The notes under the pieces were generated by a model, which worked only from the letters and a program-made list of their open reading frames with translations, had not been told where the DNA came from and did no database searches. 64,000 bases of DNA from Flavobacterium luteum (GTDB taxonomy: Bacteria > Bacteroidota > Bacteroidia > Flavobacteriales > Flavobacteriaceae). Both the position numbers and the translations under genes were made by a program. The stretch lies in NCBI RefSeq assembly GCF_008806775.1, contig NZ_WAEM01000001.1, positions 1 through 64,000 of the forward strand, in the 5' to 3' direction. Below are positions 28,852-37,596 of the stretch, in pieces (positions within the stretch are counted from its first letter, which is position 1; every line of letters begins with the position of its first letter).

Positions 28852-30138
28852 CTACTTTAAAAAATCTTTTAATTCTTCATAGGTTTTAATTTTAAAACTT
28901 ATTTTTTCTTTACCCAAAACACTTTCAATTTGAGTTGGAATTGGTAATTGAACTTTTAAAACAGGTTCTACAATATCTAAAAATTTAATAGGATGTGCAG
29001 TTTCTAAGAAAAAACCAATACTATCAGGATAGTTTTTAAGTTCTTTTTTCAATCCTAAATAGCCAACTGCGCCATGAGGTTCTGCTATGTAGCCACTATG
29101 GTTGTATATGCTTTGCATCGCTTCTTTAGTAGCTTCATCCGTAAAAGTATAAGATGAAAAATCTTTATTAAATTCGTTTAAATCGTTATTGTACATTTCT
29201 TGAATTCGCACAAAATTACTTGGATTTCCAACATCCATCGCATTAGAAATTGTTGCCACAGAAGGTTTGGCTTCATAAATTCCCTTTTCTAAAAATTGAG
29301 GTACAGTATCGTTAGCATTGGTAGCAGCCACAAAATGGGTGAGGGGTAAGCCTAGTTTTTTAGCTATAATTCCCGCACAAATATTCCCGAAATTACCACT
29401 CGGACAAGAAACAATTAGCGGTTTGTTGTGTTTCTTTAATTCTTTATAAGCAAAGAAGAAATAAAACATCTGTGGCAACCAACGTGCAATATTGATAGAA
29501 TTAGCTGAGGTAAGATTCTTATGTTGCAAATCAGCATCCAGAAAAGCTTTCTTAACCATGTCTTGGCAATCGTCAAACACTCCGTCTACTTCTAAAGCCG
29601 TTATGTTTTGCCCTAGTGTAGTCAACTGGCGTTCTTGTATGTCGCTCACTTTACCAGAAGGATAAAGTATAATCACTTCAACACCTTTTACGCCTAAAAA
29701 TCCGCTGGCAACTGCTCCTCCAGTATCTCCAGAAGTAGCGACAAGAACCGTGTTTTTATGATCTTTGTCTCTATTAAAATATGCCAAACAACGAGACATA
29801 AATCGGGCTCCTACATCTTTAAACGCCATAGTAGGGCCATGAAATAATTCTAAGGAATAAATATTGTCTTCTATTTTTACCAGCGGAAAATCAAAACACA
29901 ACGTTTCTTTTAGAATTTGTTTTAATTCCATTTCTGGGATTTCATCTCCTACAAATTGTTTGATAGCTTCAAAAGTGATTGTCTCATTACTGAGATTTTG
30001 AATGTTGTCAAAAAAAGATTGTGGTAAAGTTGATAATGTTGCAGGAAAGTAAAGCCCTCTATCTGGTGCTAAACCTTTTATAACGGCTTCTTGAAAAGAT
30101 ACGTAATGTGTTTTATTGTTTAAGCTGTAATAGTTCAT
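28852..30138 (-). CDS. thrC: threonine synthase
   Basis: ThrC converts O-phosphohomoserine to threonine using pyridoxal phosphate. The 428 residues begin MNYYSLNNKT; the PLP lysine is Lys107 in GPTMAFKDVGA, and the phosphate cup is VATSGDTGGAVASGF (about 133-147). Length is that of the fungal/E. coli-type class. It is the last gene of a leftward thrA-thrB-thrC operon; thrB ends 61 bases upstream. Its 3' end nearly touches the nnrD relic, which lies on the opposite strand. Confidence 0.96.
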   Translation of the reverse strand: MNYYSLNNKTHYVSFQEAVIKGLAPDRGLYFPATLSTLPQSFFDNIQNLSNETITFEAIKQFVGDEIPEMELKQILKETLCFDFPLVKIEDNIYSLELFHGPTMAFKDVGARFMSRCLAYFNRDKDHKNTVLVATSGDTGGAVASGFLGVKGVEVIILYPSGKVSDIQERQLTTLGQNITALEVDGVFDDCQDMVKKAFLDADLQHKNLTSANSINIARWLPQMFYFFFAYKELKKHNKPLIVSCPSGNFGNICAGIIAKKLGLPLTHFVAATNANDTVPQFLEKGIYEAKPSVATISNAMDVGNPSNFVRIQEMYNNDLNEFNKDFSSYTFTDEATKEAMQSIYNHSGYIAEPHGAVGYLGLKKELKNYPDSIGFFLETAHPIKFLDIVEPVLKVQLPIPTQIESVLGKEKISFKIKTYEELKDFLK

Positions 30139-30199
30139 TTTAGATTATTAGATTTTTGGATTTTGAATTTCTAAAGTCTTAATTCGTAAATCGTAATTC

Positions 30200-31120
30200 T
30201 TAAATTATTTTAATTCCTTGATCATTCACTTTCGAAACGTGAATTTCATAAGGCAATTTCATTTCATCGTAAACAGCACTCATTGCTGTTGCTATTTTCT
30301 GAGCAGTTACCTCTCCTTTGCTCAAGGCAAATATAGAAGGTCCCGAGCCTGATATTCCTGAACCTAAGGCTCCGTTTTCATAAGCAATCTTCTTAATCAA
30401 ATCAAATCCTGGAATCAATACGCTTCGCAAAGGTTCGACAATTTCATCATGTAAGGAACGCCCAATAAGTTCGTAATCTTTAGTATATAAACCAGCAATT
30501 AATCCGCCCACATTTCCCCATTGAGTAATCGCACTTTTTAATGTAACGGTTTGTTTTAATACCGATCGAGCATCTGAAGTTTTTAATTCAATTTGTGGAT
30601 GTACGACAGTGGCATACAATTCAGAAGGGCTATCAATTTTAATAATGTCTAAAGGATTCGTACTTCTTACCAAGGTAAATCCACCCAAAAGACATGGTGC
30701 AACGTTATCAGCATGAGCATTTCCGCTGGCTAGTTTTTCGCCCTGCATGGCAAATAACACGAGTTCTTTTCGGGTAAATGGTCTTCCTAGTAATTCGTTT
30801 ATTCCAAAAACAGCACCAGCAGAACTGGCTGCGCTACTACCAATGCCACTTCCTGCTTTGATGTGTTTGTAAATTTCGATTTCAAAACCAAATTCGGTTT
30901 CAATTGTATCCAACATTGCTAAAGCAGCTACTCCCGAAACATTTTTTTCGGTTTCTAAGGGTAAGTTGGCACCAACAATTTTAGTAATCCGAACTCCTTT
31001 TATGTTTGATTTTCGAATAATCATTTCATCGCCTGCAGTATCTAAACAAAGTCCAAGAACATCAAATCCACACGAAAGATTAGCAATTGTAGCCGGACAG
31101 AATATTTTTATTTCGTTCAT
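30200..31120 (-). CDS. thrB: homoserine kinase
   Basis: ThrB phosphorylates homoserine with ATP. The 306-residue GHMP kinase has the substrate-site NLSCGFDVLG (about 13-22), the glycine-rich ATP loop GSGIGSSAASSAGA (about 90-103) and the C-terminal GSGISGSGPSIFAL (about 252-265). Size and order are standard. It lies between thrC and thrA, 103 bases after thrA, and that gap carries a small palindromic repeat. Confidence 0.96.
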   Translation of the reverse strand: MNEIKIFCPATIANLSCGFDVLGLCLDTAGDEMIIRKSNIKGVRITKIVGANLPLETEKNVSGVAALAMLDTIETEFGFEIEIYKHIKAGSGIGSSAASSAGAVFGINELLGRPFTRKELVLFAMQGEKLASGNAHADNVAPCLLGGFTLVRSTNPLDIIKIDSPSELYATVVHPQIELKTSDARSVLKQTVTLKSAITQWGNVGGLIAGLYTKDYELIGRSLHDEIVEPLRSVLIPGFDLIKKIAYENGALGSGISGSGPSIFALSKGEVTAQKIATAMSAVYDEMKLPYEIHVSKVNDQGIKII

Positions 31121-31125
31121 AAGTT

Positions 31126-31145
31126 ATTGCGAGGCATGAAGCAAT
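31126..31145. repeat. small palindromic element in thrA-thrB gap
   Basis: ATTGC (31126-31130) and GCAAT (31141-31145) enclose GAGGCATGAA. The unit ATTGCGAGGCATGAAGCAAT followed by CTCC resembles dispersed repeats seen between genes in several Bacteroidetes genomes. Only one copy was noticed in this window, so its repeat nature is from memory, not shown here. Confidence 0.4.
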
Positions 31146-31223
31146 CTCCATTTTTAAGTTTTAATTTATTAGCTCAAACGACACAAAGTTTTTGTCAGTT
31201 TTTAAATGAATACTGAATATTTT

Positions 31224-33671
31224 TTATATGTTTCCTATCCTAATTACATCTGCAAAAATTCCAGAAGCAGTAACCGCAGCACCAGCACCAGCACCTTTTA
31301 TCAATAAAGGTTGGTCAATATAGCGATCAGTATAAAATTGAACGATATTGTCTTTCCCTTCAAGGTTATAAAACGGACTCTCTTTCGGTATAAACTCTAA
31401 ACCAACACTTGCCTTTCCATTTTCAAATGTAGCTACAAATTTCAATCGGCTTTCTTTAGATTTAGCTTCGGCTAAAAGGTTTTCAAAGTGTGATTTATAA
31501 GTGATTAATGATTTAAAAAAAGCATCATTGTTTGTTGTGCTCATGCATTCAATAGGAAGAAAAGAATTGTTTTTTATATCTTCTATTTCCATTTGGTAGC
31601 CGCTTTCACGAATTAGGATAAGTATTTTTCTGGCAACATCCACACCACTTAAATCAATTTTGGGGTCAGGTTCTGTAAAACCCTGTACTCCAGCTTCTTT
31701 TACTACATCGTGAAAGCTGTAAGTATCGCTAAAATTATTAAAAATAAAGTTTAGACTTCCTGATAAAACGGCTTGAATTTTATTGATTTTGTCGCCCGAA
31801 GCAACTAAGTGTTTAACAGTATCTATAATAGGCAATCCAGCTCCAACATTAGTTTCAAACAAGAAAGGGGCTTTAAATTGTCGAGAGAGATTTTTTAGAT
31901 TTTTATAATTGTAATAGGCTGATGAACAAGCGATTTTGTTGCAAGTTACTACTGCAATATTTTGTTTTAAATACTGGTCGTAAGTTTTAGAAACACTATC
32001 ATTAGCAGTAATATCTACAAAAATGCTGTTACGTAAATTCAGGGCTTTTACTTTAGAAATAAAGGTGTCAGAATCAGATTTTTCTCCGTTTTCTACTAAA
32101 GATTTCCAATCTTTTAATGAGATTCCTTCTTCATCAAAATACATTTTTCTAGAATTAGATAAAGCAATAACTCTCAAATTTATTTTAAGATTTTCCTTTA
32201 AGTATTTTTTTTGTTGGTGGATTTGCTCAATAAATTTTTCACCAACATTTCCAACCCCCATTACAAATAAATTCAATTGTTTGGTGTTTTCTTCAAAGAA
32301 AGTTTCGTGTAGCGTATTCAGTGCTTTTTTCACATCTCTTTCGTTGATTACTGCCGAAATATTTCTTTCAGAAGCACCTTGAGCAATAGCTCTAATATTA
32401 ACATTATTTTTTCCTAAAGTACTGAACATTCTACCGCTTAGTCCTTGGTGGTTTTTCATATTCTCACCAACTAAAGCAATGATGCAAAGGTTTTTTTCAA
32501 CTATACAGGGGTCGATTTTGTTTTGAGAAATTTCTACTTCAAAAGCTTTATTGATAGCTAGTTCTGCAGTTTCAGCATCAGAGTTTAAAATTCCAATGCA
32601 AATAGAATGCTCTGAAGAAGCTTGAGTTATAAAAATAACATTAATATTTACCTGAGACAATACTTCAAAAAGTCTTTTAGAAGAACCAGCCACTCCAATC
32701 ATTCCAGGACCTTCAAGAGTAATTAATGTAATATGCTCTATATGACTTATTCCTTTTACAGGATTGATTTGGGAAGTTACTTTGTTTGAAATATAAGTAC
32801 CTTCTGCTTCTGGTTCGAATGTATTTTTAATAAGAATTGGAATATTTTTTCTCAGCACAGGCTGAATCGTTGGTGGATACAATACTTTTGCTCCAAAATG
32901 AGACAATTCCATTGCTTCTTGGTACGAAATAGTTGCTATAGGTTGGGCTTGTTTTACAATTTTAGGATTGGCAGTAAACATACCATTTACATCAGTCCAT
33001 ATTTCCAAATCATTGGCATTTAATGCACCAGCTATAATTGCTGCTGTATAATCAGAACCACCACGCCCTAAAGTTGTATTTATTCCATCAAGACTAGAAG
33101 CAATAAATCCTGGCATAATAACTACTTGTGACTCATTTGTAGCAAAATAATCGGCAATTAGCTTATCAGAAATTTCAAAATTAACTGCCGCTTTCCCGAA
33201 ATTATTATTTGTTTTTATTAATTCACGACTATCCTTATAACCGCTATTTTTTAGGTTTTGCTTTAAAGCTTCCGCTATAATATAGGATGATAACACTTCG
33301 CCAAAACTTAAAATAGTGTCTGTAGTTCGATTAGATAATTCTCCTAATAAAAAGCAACCTTCTAAAAGAGTTTCAAGATGATTGATGATTCTTTTTATGT
33401 GACTTAAAAGGCCACTTTGCTCACTTACAGGTATTAATGCTTTAAGTGCATCAAGATGTTTTTTTTCTATTTCGGCAACAATTTCTTTATAGCTTTCGTC
33501 ATTATTGGCTGCTTTTATAGATGCTTGATGCAGTAAGTCGGTTACTTTGCTTAATGCAGATACAACAACAACTAGTTTATTTTCTTTAGCTTTTGTGTTT
33601 ACTATATCGAGTACGAGTTTTATGTTTTGTGCATTGGCAACCGAAGTTCCACCGAATTTTAAAATTTTCAT
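31224..33671 (-). CDS. thrA: bifunctional aspartate kinase / homoserine dehydrogenase I
   Basis: ThrA catalyses the first and third steps from aspartate to threonine. The 815 residues contain an aspartokinase domain (KFGGTSVANAQN at 4-15; about 1-290), two ACT regulatory domains (about 310-455) and a homoserine dehydrogenase domain (about 460-815; NAD site VMGVGNVGEKFI at about 466-477). The length and order are those of the E. coli ThrA/MetL fusion, here in the operon with thrB and thrC, so threonine feedback is likely. It is the first gene of the operon. Confidence 0.96.
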   Translation of the reverse strand: MKILKFGGTSVANAQNIKLVLDIVNTKAKENKLVVVVSALSKVTDLLHQASIKAANNDESYKEIVAEIEKKHLDALKALIPVSEQSGLLSHIKRIINHLETLLEGCFLLGELSNRTTDTILSFGEVLSSYIIAEALKQNLKNSGYKDSRELIKTNNNFGKAAVNFEISDKLIADYFATNESQVVIMPGFIASSLDGINTTLGRGGSDYTAAIIAGALNANDLEIWTDVNGMFTANPKIVKQAQPIATISYQEAMELSHFGAKVLYPPTIQPVLRKNIPILIKNTFEPEAEGTYISNKVTSQINPVKGISHIEHITLITLEGPGMIGVAGSSKRLFEVLSQVNINVIFITQASSEHSICIGILNSDAETAELAINKAFEVEISQNKIDPCIVEKNLCIIALVGENMKNHQGLSGRMFSTLGKNNVNIRAIAQGASERNISAVINERDVKKALNTLHETFFEENTKQLNLFVMGVGNVGEKFIEQIHQQKKYLKENLKINLRVIALSNSRKMYFDEEGISLKDWKSLVENGEKSDSDTFISKVKALNLRNSIFVDITANDSVSKTYDQYLKQNIAVVTCNKIACSSAYYNYKNLKNLSRQFKAPFLFETNVGAGLPIIDTVKHLVASGDKINKIQAVLSGSLNFIFNNFSDTYSFHDVVKEAGVQGFTEPDPKIDLSGVDVARKILILIRESGYQMEIEDIKNNSFLPIECMSTTNNDAFFKSLITYKSHFENLLAEAKSKESRLKFVATFENGKASVGLEFIPKESPFYNLEGKDNIVQFYTDRYIDQPLLIKGAGAGAAVTASGIFADVIRIGNI

Positions 33672-34097
33672 TATTATATGTTTAAAAAGTATTTTTATGT
33701 ATCATAAATTCATAATTTTTATTTCTTCATAAAAAGAAGAAAACAAATATAGGATAAATGATTAATTTATACCCCGAAAGGGGTTGTAGTTTTTGTAGAT
33801 GTCCCAAAAAGGTCAACGAAATTTTTGGCTGCATTTGTAAAAAAAGGAATTTTACTGTTAAAAAGCATATTTCAAATTTTTGATGTCCAAAAGTAATTCA
33901 TTTCATTGATTATAAAAAAACACTCTAATATTATTGCGAATATTTTAGATATGAATGGATTAGTTGTATTATTTTTATTTTTATTAAGTTTTGAAGTTTA
34001 AAATTTATTGAAAATGCATTTAAAATTATAATATTATCAACATCACTTGTTTTTTAACAATCGTTTATTGAATTTTGAGCTCTCAATTATTCAAAAA
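33672..34097. other. intergenic region between divergent thrA and hutH
   Basis: This 426-base stretch carries the promoters of both neighbours and no recognised gene. For thrA it holds a -7-like TATATTTG (33751 to 33744, minus strand) and a small GC hairpin ACCCC-GAAA-GGGGT (33771-33784). A 35-codon minus-strand frame (33834 to 33727) covers the hairpin; it has only one Thr codon, so it is not a convincing attenuator peptide. The rest is AT-rich with nothing further seen. Confidence 0.5.
33744..33751 (-). promoter_or_regulatory. possible -7 element for thrABC
   Basis: On the minus strand TATATTTG matches the Bacteroidetes -7 consensus TAnnTTTG, 73 bases before the thrA start. No TTG lies at the usual distance upstream, so support is partial. 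Confidence 0.35.
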
Positions 34098-35603
34098 ATG
34101 GACAATTTTCATTATATCAGCTCTGAAGTTTTAAATTTAGCTACCTTACATCAAATTATTACCTATAATAAAAGCATTGCTCTATCCGAAGAAGCCAAAA
34201 TAAATATTCAAAAATGTAGGGAATATTTAGACAATAAAATGACTTCACAAGACCAACCAATTTACGGAATAAACACTGGTTTTGGGTCATTGTGTAATGT
34301 AAAAATTTCGAATGAGAATTTATCTCAATTACAAGAAAATTTGGTAAAATCGCATGCTTGCGGCATTGGGGATGAAGTTCCTAATGCTATTGTAAAATTG
34401 ATGTTGCTACTTAAAATTCAATCTTTAAGTTATGGTTATTCAGGAGTACAATTAGAAACGGTTGAACGATTAATAGCATTTTATAATCACGATATTCTTC
34501 CCGTTGTATATGAGCAAGGTTCATTAGGTGCTTCTGGCGATTTGGCTCCATTAGCACATTTGTCATTACCTTTATTAGGTTTGGGTGAGGTTTATTTTGA
34601 AGGTAAAAAAGTTGCTTCTATTGACGTTTTAAAACAGTTTAATTGGCAGCCAGTTGTTTTACAATCTAAAGAAGGTTTGGCATTATTAAATGGTACTCAG
34701 TTTATGAGCGCTTACGGATCTTATGTTTTAATGAAAACTGTAAAGTATTGTTATATTGCTGATTTAATAGCAGCTATTTCACTTGAAGGTTTTGATGGAA
34801 AGGTTGAACCATTCAATGAACTTATTCATTATATACGTCCACACAAAGGTCAAATTATAACCGCTAATCGTATAATGGAATTTTTAGAAGGAAGCGAAAT
34901 TGCAGAACAATCTAAAACACATGTTCAAGACCCGTATTCTTTTCGATGTATTCCACAAGTGCATGGCGCAACTAAAGATGCTATAGATTATGTGAAAAAA
35001 GTATTCAAAACAGAAATCAATTCGGTTACTGATAATCCTAATATTTTTATAGAAAGCAATCAAATTTTATCAGGAGGTAATTTTCATGGGCAACCTTTAG
35101 CATTGGCGTTAGATTTTATCGCTATTGCCTTGGCTGAATTAGGAAGTATATCCGAAAGGAGAACTTTTCAGTTGGTTTCAGGTTTGCGTAATCTACCAGC
35201 TTTTTTGGTGGATAATCCAGGTTTAAATTCAGGCTTAATGATTCCGCAATATACAGCAGCAAGCATTGTTAGTCAAAACAAACAATTAGCAACTCCAGCA
35301 AGTATAGATAGTATTGTGTCTAGTAATGGGCAGGAAGATCATGTGAGTATGGGTGCAAATGCAGCAACAAAAGCCTTACGGATTATGGATAATTTAGAAC
35401 GGATTTTGGCTATTGAATTACTTAATGCCTCACAAGCAATCGAATTCAGACGACCTTTAAAGTCGAGTGATCTTATCGAAATGTTTTTAAAATCGTACAG
35501 AATAGAAGTTCCTTTGATTGAAAACGACAGAGTTTTTCATTATGATATTGAGAAATCAGTAGCTTTTTTGAATAGTTTTATGATTGATGGGTTGGAGTAT
35601 TAA
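34098..35603 (+). CDS. hutH: histidine ammonia-lyase
   Basis: HutH deaminates histidine to urocanate. The first ATG of the conserved region (MDNFHYISSE) gives 501 residues, close to family length; a TTG at 34047 would add 17 unrelated residues. The MIO prosthetic group forms from Ala145-Ser146-Gly147 in GSLGASGDLAPL. GTQFMSAYG (about 195-203) and the QEDHVSMG loop (about 412-419) are conserved. Other hut genes are not in the window. Its TAA overlaps the stop of the convergent DUF421 gene (bases 35600-35603 are shared). Confidence 0.95.
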   Translation: MDNFHYISSEVLNLATLHQIITYNKSIALSEEAKINIQKCREYLDNKMTSQDQPIYGINTGFGSLCNVKISNENLSQLQENLVKSHACGIGDEVPNAIVKLMLLLKIQSLSYGYSGVQLETVERLIAFYNHDILPVVYEQGSLGASGDLAPLAHLSLPLLGLGEVYFEGKKVASIDVLKQFNWQPVVLQSKEGLALLNGTQFMSAYGSYVLMKTVKYCYIADLIAAISLEGFDGKVEPFNELIHYIRPHKGQIITANRIMEFLEGSEIAEQSKTHVQDPYSFRCIPQVHGATKDAIDYVKKVFKTEINSVTDNPNIFIESNQILSGGNFHGQPLALALDFIAIALAELGSISERRTFQLVSGLRNLPAFLVDNPGLNSGLMIPQYTAASIVSQNKQLATPASIDSIVSSNGQEDHVSMGANAATKALRIMDNLERILAIELLNASQAIEFRRPLKSSDLIEMFLKSYRIEVPLIENDRVFHYDIEKSVAFLNSFMIDGLEY

Positions 35604-36115
35604 TTCCCACCAGTTAAACTTTTATGTTTGCGTTTTCTTTTATAATGAGTTTGGGTTAAATTAGTGTCTCCAGAAATAATACTAATGGTACCATCAATTT
35701 CCAGCATCGCCAATTTCACATCTTTAAAATATTCTACACCGTGCTCCCTCATGGCTTCTTTCAATTCGTCGCTAGTTATATTTAATTTACCCAAAGTTTT
35801 GAAATCTAAATTTCCATTATGAATTAAAATTTCGGGTTTTTCCTGCATGAAATCACTAAATCTTTTATAACGATACATTATTTTTTTGAGAACAAAATTA
35901 ATAGTAAATAAGACGGAAGCCGCTGCCAGTCCACCCCAAAGGCTAGTGTTACTGCCTACCATAGCATTTTGCACGGAGTTACTTATCAGTAAAATTAAAA
36001 TAACATCTGCCGTATTGAGCTGCGACAATTCTTTTTTGCCAAAAATACGCAAGGCAATAACCATAAATAAATATACTGAAGCACTTCGTAAAATAACATC
36101 TAAATAGGAGTTCAT
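35600..36115 (-). CDS. DUF421 membrane protein (YetF/YcaP-like)
   Basis: The 171-residue protein has three hydrophobic segments in its first 75 residues (about 9-24, 37-52, 58-74) and then a cytoplasmic domain. The domain shows EKPEILIHNGNLDF (about 90-103) and LKEAMREHGVEYFKDVKLAMLE-type sequence (about 117-138), both typical of DUF421. Members are of unknown function. It lies 25 bases downstream of the RimB-RimK fusion and is probably transcribed with it. Confidence 0.88.
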   Translation of the reverse strand: MNSYLDVILRSASVYLFMVIALRIFGKKELSQLNTADVILILLISNSVQNAMVGSNTSLWGGLAAASVLFTINFVLKKIMYRYKRFSDFMQEKPEILIHNGNLDFKTLGKLNITSDELKEAMREHGVEYFKDVKLAMLEIDGTISIISGDTNLTQTHYKRKRKHKSLTGGN

Positions 36116-36140
36116 TATGCTGTTTATTTATTGATGTAGA

Positions 36141-37511
36141 TTATTTTTGTTTAAATTGTTTTTCAATTGCCTTAATCATTTCGCCTGCTATATCTTTATT
36201 CGTAGCACCTTCAATACCTTCTAATCCAGGAGACGAATTGACTTCTAGCAATAGTGGTCCTTTTGATGAACGAATAATATCAACACCTGCAACTTTCAAA
36301 TCCATTGCTTTTGCAGCCCGAATGGCAATTTTTTTCTCTTCGGATGTAGGTTTTATAACAGAAGCTGTACCTCCTAAATGAATATTAGCTCTAAATTCGC
36401 CTGGTAATGCTTCTCGCTGAATGGCTGCAACGACTTTTCCATCAATCACAAATAAACGAAGGTCTTTGCCATTTGCCTCTTTTATAAATTCCTGAACTAA
36501 AATATTGGCATTTAAACTTTTGAAGGCATTAATAACGCTTTCAGCAGCTTTTTTTGTTTCTGCCAAAACGACACCTTTTCCTTGTGTTCCTTCTAATAAT
36601 TTTACAATTAAGGGTGGTCCTCCAACCATTTTTATAAGGTCATCAGTATCTAAAGGCGAGTTAGCAAAGCCCGTAGTTGGAATTTCAATACCGTGATTTA
36701 ATAATAATTGTAATGAAAATAGTTTGTCTCTAGATTGAGTTATTGCTGTTGAAGAATTTAAACAAAAAACTTTAAGAGCTTCAAATTGACGTGTCAATGC
36801 GCAACCGTAAAAAGTAATACTTGGTCTAATTCTAGGAATAACAGCGTCAAATTGATTTAAAATTTTTCCGCCACGATAATGAATTTCAGGTTTAGTAGCA
36901 TCAAGTTTCATGTAGCATTCTTTGATGTTTAAGAAATGCATTTCGTGACCTCGCATCTCGCCAGCTTCCATAATTCTTTTATTACTGTATAATTCAGGAT
37001 TACTTGCCAAAAGACCCACTCTTAAACCTGAGGAAGGAATTACGGCATTTTGATAAATTTCACTTAATTTATCACTTGTTTCGTGTCCTAAAAGAAAAAG
37101 CTGCTCAGGATCTACTAATACTCTACCACTCATGGCTTCACGACCTAAAAGCATTCTAAAGCCCATCGAGTCCCTGTTGGTTAGTGTCATCTCTATTATC
37201 CAACTTGTAGTTCCTATATCTAAAGTAGTTTGAATTACATATCGCTGCTCTCGATAACCACTAGAACTTTTTACTATTCGTTTGTCTACCAGAGGAGCCT
37301 CACAATGAATGATTGTTTTTAAGTCATTTTGTATGGGATTAATATCAAATTTTACCCAATTATTTCCATCTTTAATAAACGGTGCTATATTTATCGCATG
37401 TAGTGCAGAAGTTTTTGCCCCTGAATCGACGCGTGCTTTAATGGTAGGTATTCCTAAATCTGGAAAAGAAAACCATTCTTCTGAGCCTAGAATAACTTTG
37501 TTCTGTGGCAT
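36141..37511 (-). CDS. rimK: RimB-like retropepsin domain fused to RimK-type glutamate ligase
   Basis: The 456-residue protein has two parts. Residues 1-150 form an ATP-dependent zinc protease/RimB-like domain (PF05618 type), a retropepsin fold with DSGAKTSAL at 29-37 and MLLGREAM at about 120-127. Residues about 165-456 form a RimK ATP-grasp ligase with [14 protein letters not shown] (about 304-317), [14 protein letters not shown] (about 339-352) and [15 protein letters not shown] (about 426-440). RimK adds glutamates to the C terminus of ribosomal protein S6; RimB-type proteases act in the same pathway in Pseudomonas. Fusing both is known in Bacteroidetes but is not the E. coli arrangement. 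DUF421 follows. Confidence 0.88.
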   Translation of the reverse strand: MPQNKVILGSEEWFSFPDLGIPTIKARVDSGAKTSALHAINIAPFIKDGNNWVKFDINPIQNDLKTIIHCEAPLVDKRIVKSSSGYREQRYVIQTTLDIGTTSWIIEMTLTNRDSMGFRMLLGREAMSGRVLVDPEQLFLLGHETSDKLSEIYQNAVIPSSGLRVGLLASNPELYSNKRIMEAGEMRGHEMHFLNIKECYMKLDATKPEIHYRGGKILNQFDAVIPRIRPSITFYGCALTRQFEALKVFCLNSSTAITQSRDKLFSLQLLLNHGIEIPTTGFANSPLDTDDLIKMVGGPPLIVKLLEGTQGKGVVLAETKKAAESVINAFKSLNANILVQEFIKEANGKDLRLFVIDGKVVAAIQREALPGEFRANIHLGGTASVIKPTSEEKKIAIRAAKAMDLKVAGVDIIRSSKGPLLLEVNSSPGLEGIEGATNKDIAGEMIKAIEKQFKQK

Positions 37512-37524
37512 AATAAATAGTATT

Positions 37525-37595
37525 TAAAAAAAAAACCACGAACAAACGAATTCGTATTTTATACAATTCGTTTATTCGTGGTAAAAAAAAAAAAA
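37525..37595 (-). terminator. rho-independent terminator of clpC
   Basis: An inverted repeat (CCACGAACAAACGAATT from 37536, pairing with AATTCGTTTATTCGTGG ending at 37581, one mismatch) is flanked by long A-runs on both sides. Read leftward it gives a hairpin followed by a U-tract, 16 bases after the clpC stop. The flanks also allow use in the opposite direction. Confidence 0.85.
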
Positions 37596-37596
37596 A

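Noticed and set aside
33762..33890. 42-codon rightward frame between thrA and hutH as a gene fragment
   Set aside because: No start codon and no recognised similarity; its direction does not fit either neighbour.
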